A DNA stretch of 64,000 bases from Sycobia sp. Sy_11 (Eukaryota > Arthropoda > Insecta > Hymenoptera > Epichrysomallidae). The stretch is taken from contig JACCIC010000028.1 in assembly GCA_018907035.1 (NCBI GenBank), positions 3,403,001 to 3,467,000 of the forward strand, in the 5' to 3' direction. Positions 49,682-63,951 of this stretch are shown in pieces. Numbering within the stretch: position 1 is the first letter of the stretch; each line of letters starts with the position of its first letter. Position numbers and translations under genes: made by a program. The notes under the pieces are model-generated. The model was not told the origin of the DNA, ran no database searches, and saw nothing but the letters and a program-made list of their open reading frames with translations.

Positions 49682-50818
49682 CTCGTCCCTCGTCTTTCCC
49701 ATTCTTCCTTTCTAGGCTTTTGTCCTCTTGTTCCCTCCCTTTTCTCTAATTCTACGCACGCTTTGCCCTTGCCTGCCACCTCATGCGGAGGGCCAACAAT
49801 GCTTCTTTCTGTTATTTTAACTTTGATCATCCAAAATGTACATAGAATTCGGAAAATAAGAGAGCAAGGGCGGAAAGAGGATGTAAAGCAGAATCCGTTT
49901 ATTCAAGTTTTTTGAAAAACTTAAAGCTGAAATATTGGCTAAAGTTTGGAAGTTCTGTTCCATCGCTCGAGTCGAAAAAGACATTCTACAATCGCTCATG
50001 GAACACGTGAAAACAATACGATTGCGAATCGTGCGATATTAACTTGCGGTCGTTTGAAATTATAAAAGCATCGAGACTAATCTCGTTAAAGAACGAAATA
50101 TCCGATAGGTATTTTCCAAATAAAAAAGACATACGTCAGTTGAAGGCTTTTTTCCTAACTTTTTCTTTAATTTAATATAATCTTTAATTTAATTCAACAA
50201 ATGCACCTCGGTTGTTCTAAGGATAACATACGAGTTGTAAAAACTTTGCGACTCAACACACTCGAGTATTGTTGTCATTTGTGCAGTAGTGGTAAAGATG
50301 GCCTCTAAATAAATAATAACGAAGATCTGTCTTTTACACGACAGTAATACACGTACTGATATATACGTCAACTAACTCGTAATCGAGATATTCATAGATA
50401 TCACGGAACTGAGAAAGTTCGCGATTGTGTCATTTAATCTATTAACTACCATGGTTTTACGCTGCTAAACCATACAATAATTCTTAGATACACCTTTTAG
50501 TATGTATATAAATGGGAATAAAACGCTATACTACCTTATCCATTCGCGTCTCGTTAATCAGTTACTATCGGTATCAGCCCGCGTCTAATATTTCATACAC
50601 ATACTATCAACACTTTATTGCAATATTTTTTACGCACCCTCGGTAATCCCTTTAAGCTTAAAGCTAACCACGCGTTAAAGACGCCAAAGCTGACAAAGCC
50701 ATTATTTTTACCCATTATCACGACCACTGCCCGTTTTACACACATTCGCCTTAATTCCATTATCAAGCGCTGGCTACGATGCCCGACGGAAAACCGATGT
50801 AACCAACCTCCGCGCTCT

Positions 50819-50851
50819 AACTCTCTCTCTATCTCTCTCTCTCTCTCTCTC
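50819..50851. repeat. (CT)n microsatellite, one interruption
   Basis: 33 bp; an 11-bp C run follows at 50888-50898. Confidence 0.9.
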
Positions 50852-53800
50852 TGCTTTTACAGCAAACACAGCGATAAGAATGGCGAACCCCCCCCCCCGC
50901 CTCCTCCTTCCCCATCCCTCGCTCACTTTTGCGATTCTTCGCCGGAGCGGGCGCGGCGCAGCGGCGCGGCTCTCGTAAATTTTCCCCTCGCAAGTTTCCA
51001 ATTGCACGGATCGCCGCGAACGGGTCGTTCCCTGCGTAGGAAGCGGAGCTCGCAAATAATCAGGGCTCGATAAAGAGAATCGCAGAGCCGAATGGATTGC
51101 GATTGAAAGCAGTTAGCCGGCTGGGGGAGGGTCTCGCGTAGCCGAGCGGTCAGAGGAGAAACAAAGCGTCGCAGGGCGAAGGGGGCGAGGAGGAGAGATG
51201 AGAGAAGGGTCGACAGCACTAATCGAGCCAGACCCTCCCGACTTCTTGCGTCCCGATGCTTAGCGATCGCCCGACTTTGTCATTAGAGCCGAGGGCGGAA
51301 GAAGCGAGGGAGGGAGGGATAGAGAGGAAGGGGAAAAATGAAGCGTCCCACGAAACAAAAGAGGCTTGATTGCTCGGGTTGTATACGAAACGCCGACCAT
51401 CATTAAAATCATCAGCGGATAAAGAGCGTCGCGCTCGAAATTACTACGGGAATCATCTGTTCTTTTATCCATTACGTGCCTTTTGAAACATGTGCATTTT
51501 TTTCGATTTTACAATCGTAAGAACGTACGGCATTAAAAAATTTTTTCCATCGATCGTATAATCTACAATATCAAGACGTCGAACAAATGAAATAAAAGAG
51601 TGAAAAGTTCTCTTTGCTTAGTTTCTGAGACTTGGGATCTCGCGAATTTCCTTCCCTCTCTTCTTTTTTTTTTCCTTTTTCCTTTTTACTGCCAGGCACT
51701 TAACGTGGCTTGAGAACTTTTTTTTACTGTATAAGCTTCTTTTACATCAGTCTTTTTTTTATAAGCATCATATTCCCAGCTTTTCCAATTTTTTCGTTCT
51801 CATTTCGTTCCCCTCCTTTCTTCTCTTGAACGCGATACTCGATATTTCTCGCCGCCGCTGGCTACCTTTTGTCTCTCAAACACTCCACCCTGGGCCGCAA
51901 TGCGAATTTACACCTGCACTATCGTGGTTTCAAGCTACATTAAAGTCCATTGTCAATAGCACGCAGCGAAATTTCGTAAATTAAAATTCGAAATTTCATC
52001 CGGCATTCGCACGTCAATTATGAGGCACGGGTTTTGAAATTAATCTCACTGCTGCTCGTACGCCCCCCCCATCCTCGCCCTCCTTCCTCAGCCCTCCTCC
52101 CTCTCAATGTATATCACACCCCTCCCAGTTGGATACTTCCGAGTCCCGCGAAAGCGCTTTAAATGTATTTCGAACGCGAAACTTTTTCAGCGAGACTTCC
52201 CCGGCTCGAGATAAAAAGCGACCTAAATTTTTCCAATCCCGCGAGCGAGGCCGCCGCATTCCAAGCTCCGCTACGGGCATTAATTCTCTTTTTCTGCACT
52301 GCCCCCTCGCCGCCTCCCTCTTCGCCCGCTCTCCCGGCGACTCGCAGCACATAGCAACCGTGGCGCGTGAATTTTTTGCTAAGAATAACGCGCAATTTGC
52401 TCAGATCGCTCGCTCGCTCGCTCGCTCGGCCTTCTCGTCTCGTCTCGCGCTCGCGTGCATTAGCTCCTGATTTCGTCCTTTTTTTTCCGCATTATCCGCT
52501 TTCCCCTGACGCGCCAGCTTTACGTATAGCTGTAGATTCTCTTTTTCCTCCGCCATTCCCTTTTCCGCCCCAGTGCTTGATTCTCTCTCCCACCCATCCC
52601 CCCCCTCGCCCTTTCCCTCGCACCCGCGCTTTATGTGTTTTACCGGACGTTCGTCCCTCCTGAATTTTTTGCACGACCTTTGCTTTAATGCTCTTCCTTG
52701 AGTCTTTTTTACGGCGGGTTCTTTTTACACGGATTTTTCGGCGCATTTCGTTAAATACAGCAATTAGGATTATAGCGAAGCACTGTTGATGAGCAGAATT
52801 AAAAGCTTATAAGGATGGCCATTAAGGACGCTTCAGATCAAGAAATTGTCTATGGAACTACAATTGAAATATATACTGATATATTTTTATGTAATTGTTT
52901 GTTTGTATGTTTGTATTTGTATGTTATTGTTGTTGGTATTTAGATGATATAAATGTATACACACTTTTGAAAAATAAATGTTTACTTCCAAATGTATTAA
53001 GAAAATTAGATAAATAAAGAACATAAATAATTACATCAGACGATTGTGTTATAAGCAAAACAGCTTAAGACGTAATTAGCAATGTAAATGAATGCCGATA
53101 TGAAAATTACCGCTTGTCAAGATTTTAGTAAAATATAAAAGCTATAGATAAGTCATTTTAGAACCGCAGCTCTCGAACTTGATGTAGACGATTCTTGTGC
53201 TGAAAATTTAGATCGTTTTCTTAGGTATTAAAGATAAGTTAATTAGAATCACCGTGTCATTAGCAACATTACTCTGCCGAAACCAGTGAAACTGTTCTTT
53301 GTAATTGATAATTTTAATAACGTGTTATTAATAATCATGTCAGATAAATGCAGAAGCAAAAAAACGTAATTGCAAAGAGTGTTCAATTGTGCGAATTCGA
53401 TGATCCATCCAAAAGCGACGAGAGTTCTAATTGCTCCAATGATTTAAAATCAACGCACTTTTTCCAATCCACTGCAGAGAAAGTATCGTTAGATAATATT
53501 TATACTACTCGGGCTATTTATCCCGATATTGTTAAGCTTCCACTATATCCCCGAGCGTACATAAGTCTTCTCCCCATACTAGTCGCCTTCGTTCGATTCC
53601 CACCGCCTCACATTTTTTCCGGCCCTCGCGATCTATCTCCGCTTCGCTCGATCGTCCCCTCCAATTCTTTGAATCATCGACACTACGGTTTTTGCCGTCC
53701 TCCCCCCTCTCTCCCCACCCACTTCCCTCCCCAGCCCGCTTGTATTACTCGCGCGCGAGGGCGTGCGCGCCGAAGATAACGACAGGGTCGTTTCTTGCTA

Positions 53801-55000
53801 TCGTCCCGCTGAGCGCGCGACCTCCGCCCGTCGTAGCGACTTTCCAATCAAATTGAGGCGGTCGCATTTTTATGGCCGATCATACATTCAATCGAATTGC
53901 ATTGGCCTTGTTTAACGGTCGAAGCGGCCGAATAAGGGAAGCAAACGAAATGGGAGGAATAGTTGGAAAATGAAAATTTTAACGCCGTATGCTTCTGGCG
54001 CGTTGCGCTTTGGGAATTGCTTGAATTTTCAATGGACTATTATTAGCCTTACAGGCACTCACGATGTATTCAATTTTGTCGCACTGCTATTTTCAATCAT
54101 TGCGAATGGTTCATTTGACCGTAGGTCGTTTACGCCTACAGATATGTAAATACGGCAAAGTTCGATCGATTATTATTTAGGATGGAAATTTTTTCATTTG
54201 ATTATGTATTAATTTTAATTGATAGTTTTTCAAGTAAGCGAAGTTTTGAATTTAATCTTGTTAATCCAGTATTCCAATGAGAAACAAAGCAGAAAATCTT
54301 TTGGTCTTTATAAATCCACGAATATCTAAACATTTAAAATTTAAAAAAGCTACGATAATAATTCAGCGATACAAGTGTATCAACGAAAATATTTATCGAA
54401 ATCGCTACTTTCGCCGGCAGACGTTCCAATTTCGCGCGCATCGGCCTTGGGAAAAGATCGGCACGTAGCTAGCGACACTTGGGCAAGCGATTCGCGCGAC
54501 AAACGTCCCAATACATATTTTATCGAGCAGCTTATATCCTAGGCGAAAGGAGTTAATCCCGAGGGGGGGGGGCAGGATTCTAATCCCGCGGGGGTATCTC
54601 CGGGCACCCCGAGCGGACCCCGAAGCTGGGCGGGAACGAAAAAAAGACTACGGGATCCCCGATTTTCTCGTCATCGACGCGGAAGGGCGAGGGTCTCGCG
54701 AGAGCTGTCGCCCGAGTAGACGCGGTTATATAGGAAGGCGACCGAGGGCGCGAGGGCGAAAAAGCACGAAAGTCGGAGAAATGGAATTGACGCGTCGTGT
54801 TTCCGCTTACTTTTGTTCGTTTTCGCGGGGCCGATGCTTTTAGGGCGAAGACAGCGATCGCAGTGATGGAAATAGTGATTTTTTTTTCCTTCAAAATAAT
54901 TATCAAGACTGCCGAAGCAAAAGTAACAATTAGAGTTATTGAATTTTTTCTTCTCTAATTACACGGAATGTTCATCTGATATTTATAATTGTTTTTATAA

Positions 55001-58000
55001 TGCTCGTCAGATCTCAAGAGTAAAAAAATCCTACTATCGAGCTCGAAATTAGCATACAAAGGGAGATTTAAAATAAAAGTCTTTTCGATCGTTATAATGT
55101 GTAACAACTCCATTTAATCGTATTTTATTTTTTAATTGAAAAAATTTTTAGCGATTCCGAATATTTCAATATTAGCTTTTCTGAAACTTTCCGTAATATT
55201 GTGAGAGAGCGAGCTTATTTTTCTTCTCAGAATGCACATTAAAACAATGGCAACTGCCTTGGAAGAAGTCCTACTTTTAAAATTAAAATTTAAGAAATTT
55301 AATAAAAGAGGTTTCATAATTGGAATAGGTTTTTATTGAAAAATTAGAAGAAATTTGTTAACTGTTATATACGATACTCGTTTAAAAAATATACCTTCCA
55401 AAAAAAATTACTTATATTTTTGCCAATATTACACAACAATTTTTCATTTTTTTTTTCAAAATGAAAATCATCGTTTGCAAAAAAAAACTAAATCTGTTAG
55501 TTGTGTCAGTGTCCTTATTCCCGTTTGAGCAAGCGCCTCTTGCCTAAACCAAGAATTTTTTATCCTCCCTCATTTAGTTCCGTTCAAGAAGAATAAACAG
55601 ATGGCCGGCTTACGAGGGCTGCTTATACCTGCATGTAATTTTAAGCTATCTGATAAAGCGGCATCTGTTCTTTAATGCGAATCAACTTTTAGCTTTTTAT
55701 TTTTTATCTGGGTACATTGGAATTAAAAAAGTATTAGGTCATCGTAATTTTTCGATTGGATAGAGATATACCGATTAATTATCTAGAGAGCTATTAGCGT
55801 AAAATAGTTTTTTTTCTTCTTCACGATTTTGTTTGGACAGTGTGGGATAGAAAGAAGTTTCGCCCGCTTCTCCTTCATCCCCTCTCTCAATCTTTTTCTC
55901 CTACTTTCTATTCAAGTTCTCTAAATAATGAGGATCTAGAAGGAGTAAAGAACAGACGAAACACTCAAGCGTTCAAACACTTCATAATTCTTGGCATATA
56001 TGACTACTTCAACTAAGGATTCTGGGAAACATGGCAAGACGATTGTGAAAGTCCTCACATTAATAAGGAAGGTTTATGAGCAAAAAGCATAGAGCAATGT
56101 AGAATTCATGGCATTATGAGCATTGATACATCTATAAAAATAAAATGCATTGAAATAAATGTTTCTAACCTATATTAGTATCGAGAAAATTGTGAAATTA
56201 GCAAAACATACAGTATGAGAACAAATATTAATTGAAATTGCTCATTAATTAATCTGGAATAGTTAGTTTTCATAAATTTTAGTAGAATTACGTTCCTAGG
56301 ATATTTTCGATAATATCGAGAGACGACAGATATTTTGATTTTTATTATACTATTATGTCATATTATTTTCACAATGCAATAATTATAACACAATACTTTA
56401 TCAGTATTTGTAATTATGGAAATTCATCATTATAATTATAGAATCGGTGCTGGTTATGCTTCCTCAGCGAGCGAGCAAGAAGCTCGGAATCATTTATAGA
56501 AATTTTAGACGAGAATGCGAAGTGTGGTTGCGAGCGCCGCGATTTCCTCGTGCCAGTCCGTAACTAACGAGCGACACTCGGTTCTGCGGAGAAAATAACG
56601 CAGAGACAGGGAAATTTACATAAAAAGGGGAATAATATTAATAAGAAGAAGCAGAACAAAGAAAAAATTTCAAACAAAAGCAAATTCGAAGCAAGGACGT
56701 CGTAACGGAACAAGAAAAATATCGCTGTGTACCATTCTCCAAATTCCGGATCAACTTCTCTTCTCGTCGGGTGGCCCCGTTCTCGCCATCGTCTAATTTT
56801 TTTACTACATATTCGTTTTCTACTCGTCTTCGCTAGCTAAAAAAATAAAAAATAAATCTTCCGGAATTAAATTAACGGAGCAGAGGTTGAGGTAATAACG
56901 AGAAAGAGAGGGAGGGGGAAGGGTGAGAGAGAGAGAGAGAGAGAGAGCTTGATAAAACGATAATTGTCTCTGGCGTAAAATAGTAGTTAGAGCTAGATCG
57001 CGTAAAAATGTTGCCGTTTTTCGAACCAAGCCGTATTTCAAATAAGCATTCTAGATTGATTTGAAATTTTGCGCCTTAAGGGACACGATTATTAATATCG
57101 AATGGGTATATTGAATATTGAATATCTGAAATTCGATCGCAACCACGACCATGAGCTCCTTAAGAAATGAATTTTTTACTTGAAAGTTTTTTTTTCCAAA
57201 ATAAAGAATTAAAAATCCATAGATTTTAAATGAAATACATGGTATCAAATTAAGAATGACGCTGAAAAGTAGATAGAAAATACTATCGCGCAATCTTTAA
57301 AGAGAGATGAGATCTTATAAAGTGATATATTTATTGAATTCATACTTACAGGACATTATGCTTTCTATCTATATTACAGTAAAACTATTATACTCAATAG
57401 ATTTTATATGTTATCTAATGCTCCCCTTATTTTTACCCACACCAGTCTCTCGCCAATATTTAAAATTATCCTTGAAATCTCGTTTTTACCTTATATTCTG
57501 TTACTTTCTTGCACACTTTTGACTCCTGAACAAATTTTTGGTTTGGAAGCATATACTAAGTTTTTCAGCACCGGAAATTTTTTTTCGTGAACATAAGTAA
57601 TAAATTGCTACGTGGTACGAAGATAAAATACATGATTGTTAACATTTAACTAATTCTTCATGAAGTGCACGATAAACATTGAAAAATGTAAACATTCACG
57701 CATAATTTGACTTAGGAACAAACAAAAACCAGCCTGACTAAAACTAATGCTTCACTACTTAGTTTTTAGCTTATTTAATTTTTAACTTCTTTAAATCCGA
57801 TATAATTAATTTATTATGTGTTATTTATTTAAATATATATGTCAGAAAAAGAAGGATGATCTATCGTAAGCTCCCGAATGAAGCTTTCCTGTTCAAAAAG
57901 ATCTTGTATAAAATTATGAAACTAAAAAGCAAGATTCTAATATTACTGTTCTACATCGATAACTCTATCTCGTTTAATCTATTAACGGCAAGATTCCAGA

Positions 58001-58380
58001 GTTTTACTGACATGTAAAAAGCTAAATATCTCGAATCAAGAACCTTTTGCCTGACATAAATCTAAGATTTACATTTTACTTTGAGTATGTAACTATAATC
58101 AAACAGTAAAAAGAAAAAAAACGATTATCTAATCTAATAATTATAGTTTACTAGTAATTTCATAGCTCATCAATAATTTTTTGAGCTCACCTACTGTTAT
58201 TAAACTTTATATTCAGTGTTATTAAATATTATATTCAATAGAATTCAGTGGTCTAAACTGAATGTGATACATTGAAACTGATAAAATTCGGCAGTCATCG
58301 ACTGATCTCTTCCATAGAAATATCACCATGATTTAATTCTAGATACATAAAGAAAACTTCAAATAATATCTAAAGGTACA
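55001..58380. other. AT-rich intronic stretch
   Basis: Low-GC sequence with one short GA array at about 56926-56947. Only short random frames. Confidence 0.55.
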
Positions 58381-58488
58381 TAGAAATTTGCCGAGTTCGC
58401 GAGAATGGCCCAGAACAACAAAAATTCGAAAGATATGCCTCGGAGACGGCTACTCTGTCGGCGCCCTCGAATCCAGCCGCAATTCCAT

Positions 58489-58490
<2 letters not shown>

Positions 58491-58532
<42 letters not shown>
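58491..58532. repeat. (GA)n microsatellite
   Basis: 42 bp. Confidence 0.95.
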
Positions 58533-58534
<2 letters not shown>

Positions 58535-60123
58535 CGCGAAGCCCCGAATAGAATGCGCAATAGCCATCTCGAGCTCCCGGCTAATCCGGCGGTCGATCTC
58601 GAGTCGTGCGTACGGTGGCGCGGCCCCCGGGAGCGCTCGAATCGAACGCAAATCCGTTGCCCCGGCGCGAAAAGTGGGTTTGGCAAGTTCGCGGTCTGGA
58701 GCCGGCGGCGCATTCATCGACCCTTCGTTCCCCTCCCCCCGGTACTCGCCTCCCCCTCTTTCTCCCCGAACCCGAGTCATAAGTAAACATTCGCTAAGTG
58801 GGATATCAATTTCAGTTCTCGATAATCTCGAAATTCATGCGCATTCTATTCCGTCGAATTTCTCGCGGCCCCTTAACTTTACTGGGTTTCATTTTGAACT
58901 CTTTTGTTTGTTTGTTCGTGATTGAAGTTATGAGAACAATTAAATACAAATAATAATATCATAAAATAAAAAATTATGAATTAGAAACGCACTAATTTAT
59001 ATTAAAAAAAAAACCATCTGAGAAAATTAAGGTTTCTGCTTACATAATTGATTCAATTAAATCGTTTAAACGATAAAAGGTTGGCTTCCTTATATTTATA
59101 TAAAAGATTGGAGCGATATTTAAAATTACTGGCAATAGAACCAATTGTTCAGTATGTTTTCAAATAAACTTTTACCATACATGATTCACTTGTTCAATTT
59201 TTATCAAATTTTCTCAATTTTGAATATACATCTTATTCTGTTTGTTTATAAGTTTTCGGCGTGATATACCTATAATAAAATAAAAATCTGCAAACATATC
59301 TTGCAACATTACAAAATCTTTTACGACCCAAATCGTCCTTCATCAAAGTAAGATAAATCACGCTCGTCATCCATTGCGCGAATATTTAGATCATTAATCA
59401 TACGGACCGACATTGACCGTCGTCGTAACCACCCGACCGCCTATCAGTTATCTTTTCCAGATTGCGCAGCTAACCACTACACGATCCAAACTGAACGTAA
59501 TCCGGCTATCCTTCGGTAGTCCAATCCAAAAGTATACGCGAATAAGAATTTACAGGGCGTCGTTCCGTAAGACACGTCGAAAGTCCCGTTTGGAACTCGT
59601 CCAACTCTCGCACGCGTCCGCGGCAAAAAAAAAAAGAAAGAAATAGGGGAGGGAGACACAGTCCCTGTGTGAATTTCATTGCGCCCTGTCGACGTGGTGG
59701 CGCCCCGACTGCTGTCCTTCCACTAACCCCGCCCCCCTCCTCTCCGCCACCCGATTATCGTAGCTTTGAATAAAATAGAGACGCTGGAAAGGCGGATTTA
59801 GAAGTACTTTCCAGAACAAAATGCGAGATGTGAGAAATAAAAGTTTTTGGACTGCAGCGTGTGTTGTAAATCTTTATCCTAGGACTACGTGTCTTCCAAT
59901 GAAAATCTATTGGAATTGCTGATGCGTATACGTATGCGTGTATACGTTCAGCTTGCTGTAGTTGGCCCGAGTTTAACGCACTCTTACGATGTGGGCGAGG
60001 CTGAACATGATTAAAATTAATGATGCTAGTATATCACGTTTAGTTATCAAGTTCTGGACTACAAAGTTCATAATAAACCTTGTTATAGTATATATATTCA
60101 CTAGTCTACGGTTACCTTGCCTC

Positions 60124-60125
<2 letters not shown>

Positions 60126-60160
<35 letters not shown>
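60126..60160. repeat. (TA)n microsatellite
   Basis: 35 bp. Confidence 0.95.
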
Positions 60161-60161
<1 letters not shown>

Positions 60162-61060
60162 CAAGCAGGCAATATAGACCGGAGTGCCGTCTTAACCCTT
60201 GTTAACGACGAAGCCATTTCATTATATCAAAACCGTGAAGTGTATTTTTTTTTTTTGAGGCGTTAACGACGATTAATAAGCAGTACCTAACGAATATTGT
60301 CGGGGATGCGAAATATCGTGGCAGGATTGTGTGAAAAAAAATATGTGCAAATACGATAATTGAATTCCCACTGTTTGCCGATGTTTGTAATTAGAACGTT
60401 TCGGGTCGAGATCATCGTTCCGTTCCCTTGACTCGGGCGCGCAGAACTATTGAAGTAGCTCGGCTGATTAAAACTAGGAAGCGCGGAGGTAGAATGAGAG
60501 GGAAGAGAGGCGGCGCGTCTCCCTCATCTCCCCGACCCTTTCGGCTAAGTTAACTAAGCTGAACTAAGCCGTCTCTGACCCGATCCGCATTGTTTCAGTT
60601 AGTCAATAATAACAGGAGAGCTGGAGAAGCCGCTGATGACTAGTCCGATTATGCGTCCTGTCTATTCACCTTCATTACCGCCTTTCTCGCCCATACTTCG
60701 AAGAGTCTATCATTTCACGATACACAGTTTTCACTCGCGAAAAGAGGAAGGAAACCGGAATGTGGTCACGTTTTTATTACCCATGCATGGAGAACGGCAA
60801 AAAATATTTGACAAATAATAGCAATGGAATGAATTTCTTTGTATTATGTCTTTTTTTTCTGAAATCCAATATTTACATATAACGGTCTGTAAGCTCAAAA
60901 ATTGAAAAATAATCATTACAGATGCGACGAGTCGACTCTCTGTACGATCGTTCTTACCTTATCGCTTCCCTCGATCGAGCGCTTAATTCCGGCAACGATG
61001 CAGATCTCAGCTGAATCAAAGAGAGAAAAACGCAGATCGCGAAAACAGTAAAAAAGAGGG

Positions 61061-61090
61061 AAAGAAAGAAAGAAAGAAAGAAAGAAAGAA
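61061..61090. repeat. (AAAG)n microsatellite
   Basis: About seven AAAG units, all purine. Confidence 0.92.
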
Positions 61091-62482
61091 AAAAACAACT
61101 TGGGCGCGCAGACGTGCGCCACGGTCGCCGGTAAACAGAATCGCTGCGCTTGGCTTTTCGTTATCGAGCGCGTCTCGGCCGAACGCGATCCTCTTCCGGA
61201 GCTTTTTGCTTTCGCTTTCTCACGCAGACAGTCCACGGTCCCAGCTGACCTCCCCTTATCGCCACTCGAAACGCGTTGCGGCGCGGCAAATACGGGCTCG
61301 CGCGTACGCGACCGGCGCAAGAGGAGGCGACGCGTATGGATTGTGGCCTTGGGCGCGGTAAAACTCTTTGAGGATTGTGGATTGGAGCTATTGTCGATTA
61401 TGGCGTATTAACGAATTCAATAATTCGCCGTAAAATGTGGCGGTACTTTGTAAATCGAGAAAGAAACCGTTACATAGATGTTGGGTTCGTGATCGTAATG
61501 AGCATCGTTGAACGCTATTTCGTTAGTAAAAATTAAAACATTGTTACGCATACGAGAGAAATATGGTTAAACGGATCAATATTTATCGCACGTCGTTGAG
61601 AATGGTATTTTCGTTGATGATATAGATGATATATTAGTTTTGAGAAAATGATTGGTGGCTGATTTCAATAAAAGTGAATATTTCATCAAACAGTATCACT
61701 GCGGACCGCTCGGTAAAGCACCGGTAGCCCTTCATTAATCAGTCAATCGGAAAATAAAACCGCGGTTAAACATAACATTTTCAAATTCATTTACGGATCA
61801 GAATGAATTTTTCTTCTATTTCTTGCTTCGTCCAAAATTATCTTTGAAGAGTTATGTATAGAAAGAAGATCGTACTTTTAATTCTATTTCTAATTTAAAG
61901 AAGACGAGCACAAGTTCAATCTTCGTATTTTTAATACATTCTTTTGAAATTCGTTAATAATTCATCGAGAAATTCTGCTACTTTATGAAATAAATTAAAA
62001 TTATGTAATCCAAATTAACATTAAGAATTATTTTTGTGATATTATAAAGATAGATTACATTGACAGCTCATTATTAATGCTTATGCAAATTTAAATATAA
62101 TTTTACTACGCAAATTAATGTATTAATAAATTATTAGAGTGACACGACTTTGATTAAAATTGGAAATGTACTTTTACATTTAAACCTATATATATTGACA
62201 AAATCGAGCATTAATATTGTCGATGCGCTATTTCTAATAATAAATATTTGAAAATCCGATACAGAATGATTTCGGGCGAGCGCGCAAATTTGCTCTGCGG
62301 ATGTCGCACTGCTTGGGTGAGCCCCCCCTCCCCTCGCCACATTCGTTCCCAGAGGCAGCCGTAATTATGTACACGCGTACCTTTACCCTGAGTCCGGTAC
62401 AGCAAAGAAAAAAAAGGGAAAAAGAAGAAGACAGCGTACAGAAAAAAACTTCACCTTCCCGGGTCTTTGCAGGGCTTTGCAC

Positions 62483-62533
<51 letters not shown>
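62483..62533. repeat. (TA)n microsatellite
   Basis: 51 bp, flanked by ACG and CACGTG. Confidence 0.95.
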
Positions 62534-62536
<3 letters not shown>

Positions 62537-63737
62537 GTGGAAAGCGACCTAATTAAATTTTCGCCGAGTCGACGCGGAAGAAGCGGGCGGCAGGCAGGAG
62601 GGATGCGAGAACGTCTTCGCCACTTGCATGTTTCCGGTCTAATTTTGTCCGCTCTCGAGGAGGCGAGGGGTGAAGGGCTGGTGCACCATTAACGCCAGGC
62701 TGTACTGCGCAAAGGGATGAACTCGCGTCGACGTTTTTTTTTGCTACGTAAAAACGTATTTTATTTTCCGAAATAATAATTATGGCCATCAATTGACTGA
62801 CTTGAACGAAGAGAGACACTTTTTCCGGTTCTGGATTTAGTGATAAGGCACTGAGACTTTCATAATAAATAACCAATGGAAGCCTCTTCGCAGCTATGTC
62901 TTCCAATGCTCCGATGATCCAAAAAAGAAATTTAGAACTAAGAGTTTGGGCGAATGCGATAAGTGTCGTCGAGCATAGTCGCCGCCTTACACAGGACTTT
63001 CGAGTATATGTTCTTAAGATTTATTAAAAAACACATAAAGTATAATATTAATTTAATTCGACGGATTCTTTGCACTATTTATAAATTCAAAATTTAATAA
63101 GATGCGAAATACAGCCATTCTATTATAATACATCCAATTAATGCACGAACATAATATATTAATTAAATAGATTAAAGAGATTAAAGTAACTCTTTCATTA
63201 CTCAATCGACGTTATAACTAGAGTTTAAAAAAATATAGCAGATATTTTGTTACTTCTTATATTAATTATAGCATTAGTTCATATAGTAATTATTTATTAC
63301 AATATATATCCCGAATTAAAATAACTTTTAATCTAATACTTGTTCAATTTCGAATTTTTCAAACTTATACCACGCATGAAATTATATTAATATTATGCAT
63401 TACTTATTTTTTATAAATTTGAAAGACAATATTCGGTATTCTGTATTCGGTCAACATTTCAATTCCGCATTTGTCTGCACCAGTGAAGAATTGAAGAAAA
63501 AACATTCTTGTCCGATGATTGTCTATTTAGATACATTAAAAAAGAATCCATTAGTTACCTGCCAAATACGTGAACCAAACCCAGTGACGAACTTTTAAAA
63601 ACCGATATATGAATATCCAATTAGTTAAATGGAACGGCAAAGTATACGCTATCTAGCTTACTAAGAGCTCCATATAAATTGCATATCTTCGTAAATCCTT
63701 GATATGCGTACCCGAGTAAATCCCTGGGCCGTATTGA

Positions 63738-63742
<5 letters not shown>

Positions 63743-63799
<57 letters not shown>
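63743..63799. repeat. (TA)n microsatellite
   Basis: 57 bp, just left of the GC-rich right edge. Confidence 0.95.
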
Positions 63800-63802
<3 letters not shown>

Positions 63803-63938
63803 GCAAAGACGAATAAGTGAAAGACGCTGACGAAGCAACGGGCTTGGAGCGTAGCGAGACCGGCCGGAATAGCCGCGCTCCGCTTCTCGCTTTGTCGCTG
63901 CCGGAAGGGTGTCGACAACGTTATGCCGCCGCTCGTCT

Positions 63939-63951
63939 CCCCCCCCCCCCC
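63939..63951. repeat. Poly-C run, 13 bp
   Basis: The longest C run in the window. Confidence 0.93.

Larger units (their letters stand above)
49151..55000. other. Intronic, pyrimidine-rich and GC-rich patches
   Basis: T- and CT-rich at 49.3-49.8 kb, GC-rich at 50.8-51.5, 52.0-52.7, 53.55-53.9 and 54.4-54.87 kb. A (GCTC)n stretch is at about 52404-52428. A 143-codon frame at 53348-53779 has no recognisable domain and its second half is low-complexity. Confidence 0.5.

Noticed and set aside
55729..55760. TATTAGGTCATC-like sequence resembling a mariner terminal repeat
   Set aside because: No matching inverted copy within a plausible distance and no transposase remnant.
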